DNA of 64,000 nt from Thelephora terrestris (lineage: Eukaryota > Basidiomycota > Agaricomycetes > Thelephorales > Thelephoraceae). How positions within the stretch are numbered: the first letter of the stretch is position 1; every line of letters begins with the position of its first letter. The notes beneath the pieces were generated by a model. The model saw only the letters and a program-made list of their open reading frames with translations. It was not told where the DNA came from and ran no database searches. This document shows positions 58,630 to 64,000 of this stretch, in pieces. A program made the translations under genes and the position numbers. The stretch is from NCBI GenBank assembly GCA_015956445.1, contig WIUZ02000001.1, positions 3,162,001-3,226,000 of the forward strand, given 5' to 3'.

Positions 58630-59139
58630 GGCATGATTTACGGCCTCTTTCGCGAATCGCTAGGCCCAAGACGTGGCCATGACTTTGATTTGCTGACCAT
58701 TCCGATGGTTTCCTCGCGCTCTCACTTGCACTTGGCTTTTTATTCCTGTTTATTCGCCGCCTCCGTATCACGTAAGATGTAGCCTAGATGTAACTGGGCC
58801 CTCGGCCACCAGAGAAATAATGGAAGCAGTCACGTCGTTGATGCCCCCGCAGACCCCGGCATTGAACACGACGGGATTTGTCAAAGCTATCGTGTTACCA
58901 TTTCCTGACCGTATCCCCTGCACAATACGTTGCCGCAAGGCCATCAGCACTTGGAAACTGCACTCGGGGCCGTGCTCACCTCCAACCGGCACAGGGAGCC
59001 GTTTTGGAGCTTCAACGATGACTTTGTTTGCACAGGACGTGTCGTAACGAAATGGCCGCCCGTCCTTATTAGGGTTCGGGCTTTTCCTCACAGCCTGCAC
59101 GCCACGCACATCGTTTCCTCGCATCTCCAAGTTTCGACG
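58630..59139. other. intergenic
   Basis: Short open frames on both strands (for example 58768-59130 minus) are without motifs. This is the promoter region of the following gene. Confidence 0.45.
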
Positions 59140-60126
59140 ATGGCTACAAAGACTCTACGACCCAAAGCACGAGATGCCGCCCTCTCAAAGTTGGATGTGG
59201 CCATTGAATGTCTAAGCGTTGCGAAGGAGATCTCTGGTATCACGCCAGTACAAGTCGCTCTCGGTTCTCTCGGCGCCCTCCTGACGGTGATCAGGGTACG
59301 TTCCCCTCCCATGACTGGGGGAAGGCGAGCGCTCGATTCATGTTTTTCTAGGACACCATGGCCAACGAACAGCGGTATGAAGAGCTTGGGCTGAACTGCG
59401 CGGATATCTGTCAGGCACTTGATCGGGGAACGGACGAGAGGAAATTGGGCGAGAAGCAACCGGATGAGAAGAAGACGGACGGGAAGAAATCTGATGAGAA
59501 GAGAACGGACAAGAAGAAGGAGGAGAAGAGAACGGATGAGAAGAAAAAGGAGGAGAAGAAAGCGGAAGTGAAGAAAGCGGAAGTGAAGAAAGCGGACGAG
59601 AAGAAGTTGGACTCTAACCCCAGCCAGCCCGTGCGCGAGGCCACAAATCAGCCGGCGAAGTGGGTTAAAGCTTGTGGCGCAAAGTATGGTCAGCTTACTG
59701 ACGACTCGCCCGATTGCAGAACCGTTGCGGAACCCAGGAGAAAGGTTACCAAACAGAGTGCGCGCACCCCAGCTCCCAAACCCTCCCGCATCTCGAAGAG
59801 CGAAAAGGACGAGATTGCTGCATGGAGGGCTGAGCTCAACAGGATTCTTCATGTCTTCAATGTGCGTTCAATTGCGTATAATTGGCTCCTACTGATCGCT
59901 CCCTTTCAGACCGAATTGCTTGACAACACCAGTGGAGCGGCTTCTGACATTCGCGACGATGTGTCAAAGATCCAGGAAGAGACCGGTGGTCAAGGGACTC
60001 AGGGCCGTTCGGTGAGCGTCGTTCGTATTTGTGCTACTGACCAGGAAATGCTGACAGGTGCCTAGAGTTGAACTAGGTCGAAAGCTCGGGCTTTCAAGGA
60101 ACCCTGTGCCTTATGTTCGGGTCTAG
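59140..60126 (+). CDS. STAND-protein-like N-terminal domain with Lys/Glu repeats
   Basis: Four exons (59140-59295, 59352-59861, 59910-60011, 60058-60126) join to 278 residues. The first part (LDVAIECLSVAKEISGITPVQVALGSLGALLTVIR, then DTMANEQRYEELGLNCADICQALDRG) is the helical N-terminal pattern seen in many agaricomycete NACHT/STAND-type and related proteins, where it precedes an ATPase and repeats. Here no ATPase follows. Instead there are about 50 residues of (E/D)KK repeats, a Pro/Ser linker, and a helical end (EIAAWRAELNRILHVFNTELLDNTSGAASDIRDDVSKIQEE). The last exon ends LSRNPVPYVRV and overlaps the minus-strand neighbour by about 33 bases. It may be a stand-alone regulator or adaptor version of the domain. 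Family assignment is moderate. Confidence 0.6.
59437..59610 (+). repeat. in-frame Lys/Glu codon repeat
   Basis: GAGAAGAAG/GACGAGAAG/GAAGTGAAGAAAGCG units repeat in frame for about 170 bases and encode alternating EKK/DKK/EVKKA. Slippage probably sets their number. Confidence 0.8.
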
Positions 60127-60639
60127 TTTATTTGGAGATCTGTCTCCGCCACCGAAGGGATGATTCGGACGTGAAGAGTTGACCAGGGGTGTCATGGGTC
60201 CTGCGGAGAACCTCAATCCTAACGCTTTCATCGGTTCTGGTGGGGGCCAGGCAAACCCTGAGGATTTGATCGCTTTGCGACCATCCATATCCTCCGGGGG
60301 TGTGATCGTGTTTTTCCGGTAAACGCTGAATCCACCCTCGACCCGCAAGGGGAGATGTGTCCAGTGGTAGAGGGGCTGGGCCACTTCAGCAACAGCAGCC
60401 TCGGCACCACCTCCCGCGTTTCGAAATTCCTCTGGCGTTGGATTCAGCATGTCGATCTTCTATGATACCTATAAGAAACAATGGACACTCAGATACCGGG
60501 CGACTCTGTCCCTAGGTAGGAATACATACATCCGTCGTAGAAGGGTGCCACTCGCTGAGCTTTTCTGGAAAATATCCCGGACGCTGTCCGTTGGAGTGTT
60601 CGTGAGCAGATAATGCTTTCCGCCGTGGAGGCTGATCAT
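60094..60639 (-). CDS. hypothetical small protein, unknown function
   Basis: On the minus strand an exon from the ATG at 60639 (MISLHGGKHYLLTNTPTDSV..) is joined through a GTATTC/CATAG intron to KIDMLNPTPEEFRNAGGG..EAAVAEVAQPLYHWTHLPL. The reading continues FSVYRKNTITPPEDMDGRKAI, SSGFAWPPPEPMKALGLRF and a basic Pro-rich end. The stop at 60094 lies inside the last exon of the plus-strand gene. Amino-acid composition looks protein-like, but I recognise no family, so this is tentative. Confidence 0.4.
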
Positions 60640-61884
60640 AATGATATGCTCGCGTGAGGAGAGGACTCCTCACTCATGTTGGAGCAAAGTCCGTGGGAGA
60701 TGGCACACCAAATCAGAGGAGCCCGCGCATCCAGAGGGTCGAGGCAGGTCGAGGAGAACGCCCTGCCAGATCCCTACCGGGCTGGGGGGTTTAGAGACGA
60801 TATCAACGTTTTTGCGCAACGGTCGGGGTCTTGACAGATCCCTTATGAGCCCTCCAGTAGTCAGACGATTAGATTTCCACACCCTCTCGCGTTGTAGGAC
60901 CCACAGCGTAGGACCCACAGCGCGCGCAGGTACCCCGTCGAAGGGTCCAGATTCGAATGCCTGGCGGCTTGAACTGTAGAGCTCTCAATCGTCTCCCCGA
61001 CGTTTCGCAAACTCAGTCCCTGGCATCTGTGGCCTCTCCAGGGTCGTCGCTATCTTCCCTCAAGGCGTCGATAAAAACGACTTCTCCTGGTTGCTGCTCA
61101 CTGTGTTCTTTCGCTGACGCGTGGGAGCGGTGCAGGCTTTCTCGCCATGTTGGCCTAACTCTGTCGCCACCATCCGGCATTTTCCACGCTGTGACTTGTG
61201 CGACCAAGGATCGCTGCCTCGGCCTGACACTGATATTTCCGAGTTGAGAGTATCGCGATGAATCGCACACATGCCGGAAGGTGTAAATATCAGGCACTCG
61301 GGTGACGTCTGGGGTACAGCTTGGGATCACCAAGGCAGGTTTGAAGTTCGAGGCATCCGGTGCGCTGCAAAGATTTGGATTTGTTCCGGGATATCTTAGA
61401 CTCCAGTGGTGAATTGACTCTCCCTCTGTGAGCGGTGCTTTTTCCAGCTGACTGTGCATCGTGTTCCTGATTTCAATACCTTTCACCCTCTTTTGTCTAA
61501 AGGCTTCCATCGTCGTACTGGTTGTTGACCTACCTGCACATCGTTCGGTATTTTGTCGTTCCACTGCTCGTTGCTGACTTGTAATATCTCGCATCATCAA
61601 ATTTTGCGTCCTGCATCTTGCACTCGTACTTCCTATGACTTGCATCTTTTGTCACCGTTTGTGCGGCAGCACCACGGTGTATGTAAGAATGCTCCAATTC
61701 CCGATCGGGGAACCGTGAGATATTGTACGCCGTTCCGTCTGACAAATCGAATTGTTCCGGCATACCCTTTTGAGGCGGGCGCCTACGGAGGACTCCGCAC
61801 TGTGTAAAGCTTCAGCGACCCACATCACTTTGGATTCCACTTCCCCCTCCGTTCCCTTGCCCCTCAAAAGGCTACAATACACGA
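60640..61884. other. intergenic before the NIPA gene, with an unassigned 210-codon frame
   Basis: A minus-strand open frame of 210 codons (61013-61645) is long for chance, but shows no domain, signal or splice support; it may or may not be a gene. A direct repeat GTAGGACCCACAGC lies at about 60894-60921. Confidence 0.35.
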
Positions 61885-63850
61885 ATGTCGACGAGGCGGT
61901 TCGCTTCGCTGGCAACCGACCTTCTCACCAGAGACGAAGACGGTGAAGTCAGGAAGACGCCTCACCACGATAGCCCCGTCGTTGCGTTTATCATCGGCCT
62001 CTCAATCATCCTTTTGGCCTCCATCTTGAATGCTGCAGGGCTGAACCTCACAAAGTTGGACCACGTGCGCGTTTTTGTCAAGTCAGCGTGTTCCGGTGTC
62101 GTTTGTTCTGACTCTATTGTGACCAGGTGCGAACGAGTGCTATACCCAAGGCTCAACGACGGAAAGATTGGTTACGCCCGCTATGGTTACTCGGAATGAT
62201 ACTTTACATGTGAGCAGCTGCAAATCGGTTTCCGTTCTCGGTTCCTAAACGGTGCTTCTCCTATTCTCCTTTGGTTGAACGCAGATTATCGCAATTAATT
62301 GGGAGCACGTTGGCATTAGATTACCTGCGAGCCGGTGAGTGGTCTCCGAGGAACGTTAGTGCGCCTTTTACTTAAAGCACTTCAGAATACGTGGCTCCAC
62401 TCGGCTCAACCTCTCTGATCTTCAACTTTTTATTCGCGAGCTTTTTGGTGGGAAGTCCAGTGACGAGTAACGATATTTATGTCAGCCTTTTCCCCGCTCG
62501 CCTCCTGCTCCTCAACTGACATTTTTGGGTTTGCCAGGGCACAATAGTCGTAATATTTGGGGTAATCGGGATCGTGGCCTTTGGATCGATAAACAGCGGA
62601 TTGGCCCAAGAGACGGACGCAGAGCGTTTGGCGTACCTGTGGCGTCGAGGGGGATGGCTCGGATTTTTCCTCCTGATGACGATATCCCTCACGTCGACGT
62701 ACGTCTTTACGAGCGAGCTAGATGCCGTGCTTGCCGCGCGGTCCGACCTATCCGCAGAACCTTTTTCGAGCATCAGTGCGAGGAGGCGGCTTCCGGACAA
62801 CGCGAACTCCATCACCAAGGCGAAATTCCGCATCGGGTCTGGGTTGCTTTGGGTGAAACAGAAGCTGGAAGCGTGGACTGCAGCCCACGATGACACGCAA
62901 ATCGCCTGGACGTTGGGGATCGGTTGGGCGTGCTGCGGAGGAGGCCTGGCGGGGATGTGTCTGGTGTTCGCGAAAGCGGCGGTGAAGCTAGTCTCTGGTG
63001 CACTCTCGCACGAGAACACCGGAAACCAGTTTGGACACCTTGCGCCTATTTTCACGTTCATATTTTTGGCTATCACCGCAGTGTTGCAGATCATGTGCTT
63101 GAATCGGGGCCTTCGGGTTTACGACTCGACTTTGGTCGTACCGGTGTTTTATGGGGTGTATACGGCGACTGGGTAAGCGAGGTTCCTTCGTTTCTCGGTT
63201 GCTTTGTCGCTTACCAGAGAGGTTCACGATAGATTCGTTGATTCTCTTGTGAGTTGTCGAGTTTTTGCGTGTCGTCGTGGTTCGCTGATTATTGTATGAA
63301 GGTGTTCAACGATTCTGTTGACGCGTACCAAACTTGGACGCTGTTCCTGATATTTATCTCCATAACGGTGCTCATATCGGGGGTTGTGCTTCTGACGCTG
63401 AAGAAACCGGAGAAACGGGGAGGGGCACCGACGACACCTGGGATGCCAGGATCGGCGCGGAGCGTTCGATCGAGCCGTCGGCGTTCAGGTAGTAAGCGAG
63501 ATTTGGAACGGGGAGGAGGGCCGGAGATAGAAGGGAGGGAGTTGGATGATGATCAGACGTTGTGGGAGGTTGGGGAAATGAGTGATGATGAGGAGGGGGA
63601 GGATGGTGATGTTAGGTCTGCTGGTGGGAGGTCTGATGGTCAGAGGACGCCACGACGGCAGCTGAGTCCAAACGTCTCGAGGAAACCTGCGCAGGAGCAA
63701 GAACATCCTGGGGAGGAAGGACGAGGTCTGATGGGCGATGAAGAGGAGGATGATGAGGATGAAGGGGGCCAAGTTCATGGCGGGTACGAGAGGCGGCGGA
63801 GTGGATCGCCTGTACCGTCGTTGTCCTCCAACACCGCTGTTTGGAGGTAG
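61885..63850 (+). CDS. NIPA-like magnesium transporter (DUF803)
   Basis: Exons give MSTRRFASLATDLLTRDEDG, then the first membrane helix VVAFIIGLSIILLASILNAAG, LNLTKLDHV|RTSAIPKAQRRKDWLRPLWLLGMILY, LSQLIGSTLALDYLRAEYVAPLG, and LIFNFLFASFLVG. Then come IVVIFGVIGIVAFGSIN, a helix GWLGFFLLMTISLTSTYVF, a hydrophilic loop, AWTLGIGWACCGGGLAGMCLVFAKAAVKL, FGHLAPIFTFIFLAITAVLQ, and STLVVPVFYGVYTATG. The end is a helix LFLIFISITVLISGVVLLTL and a long acidic, disordered C-terminal tail. The PLG..FN and LQ..LN..VYDSTLVVPVFY patterns are the NIPA family. It probably moves Mg2+ across endosomal or plasma membrane. The tail is longer than in animal NIPAs. Confidence 0.88.
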
Positions 63851-64000
63851 ACTAGTTGTGATCTGGAACCCCCGGGAAGTAGCTACGATATATTCTTAAT
63901 TACCGCTGTAATATAGGCGACGATCCGCGAGATGCGTCTTATGGTAGAACGGTGCACCCAGATAAGTTGTACTTCAACGAAGCCTGGAATTGAAACATTC
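63851..64000. other. 3' flank of the NIPA gene
   Basis: Nothing recognisable in the last 150 bases. Confidence 0.5.

Noticed and set aside
61013-61645. 210-codon minus-strand open frame upstream of the NIPA gene
   Set aside because: Long, but no motif, signal or splice support; kept only as a note in the intergenic entry.
1-64000. CRISPR arrays, bacterial operons, riboswitches
   Set aside because: Spliceosomal introns, a tRNA intron and eukaryotic gene families show nuclear fungal DNA; no spaced identical short repeats of the CRISPR kind were seen.

Overview
The window looks like nuclear DNA of an agaricomycete (mushroom-forming basidiomycete) fungus. Genes are split by many introns of about 50-60 bases with GT-AG borders, both strands are densely used, and single-copy housekeeping genes (GCN5, Tlg2/syntaxin-16, Rab11, DCAF7/WDR68, a Ypk9-type P5B ATPase) lie next to lineage-type families such as Zn2Cys6 factors, small pseudokinases and a DUF1479 protein. 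The exact order cannot be read from the sequence. All protein identities come from reading motifs and exon joins by eye; no database search was run.

Region 1 (1-16.9 kb) is a duplicated, unstable block. A coiled-coil gene of unknown function (233-1244) is followed by a pseudokinase (3691-4971). Next comes a broken 3' end of a Rab11 gene (6277-6402), fused directly to a broken 3' end of the coiled-coil gene (about 6408-6470). A second pseudokinase (9927-11235) and the full Rab11 gene (12001-13094, minus) follow. This order is what a tandem duplication of about 5.2-5.7 kb leaves behind, with the junction near 6405. A third pseudokinase (14819-16114, minus) sits next to a truncated aldo-keto reductase copy and a minisatellite of about 90 bp. 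All three kinase-like proteins lack the catalytic Asp of HRD and the Asp of DFG.

Region 2 (17-23.6 kb) holds a complete aldo-keto reductase gene of about 11 exons, a chimera of cytochrome P450 and DUF1479 fragments, and a complete DUF1479 gene on the minus strand that uses a GC-AG intron.

Region 3 (23.9-31 kb) holds a DCAF7/WDR68-like WD40 protein, a small unannotated protein with a C-terminal CxxC, a transcription factor that joins two C2H2-type fingers to a Zn2Cys6 cluster, and an amidohydrolase-like protein.

Region 4 (31.06-34.23 kb) is a 3.16-kb element bounded by two nearly identical inverted repeats of about 680 bp around a purine-rich core. It has no visible transposase.

Region 5 (34.4-46.6 kb) holds a proline-rich conserved-looking protein, the GCN5 histone acetyltransferase with bromodomain, an intron-containing tRNA-Lys(UUU), a gene-poor stretch of about 3 kb, and the Tlg2 t-SNARE.

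Region 6 (47.5-64 kb) is rich in membrane proteins: an EF-hand MscS channel, a P5B ATPase, a signal-peptide/Ser-Thr-rich single-pass protein and a NIPA-type Mg2+ transporter. A protein resembling the N-terminal domain of fungal STAND proteins lies among them and overlaps tail-to-tail with a small hypothetical gene.
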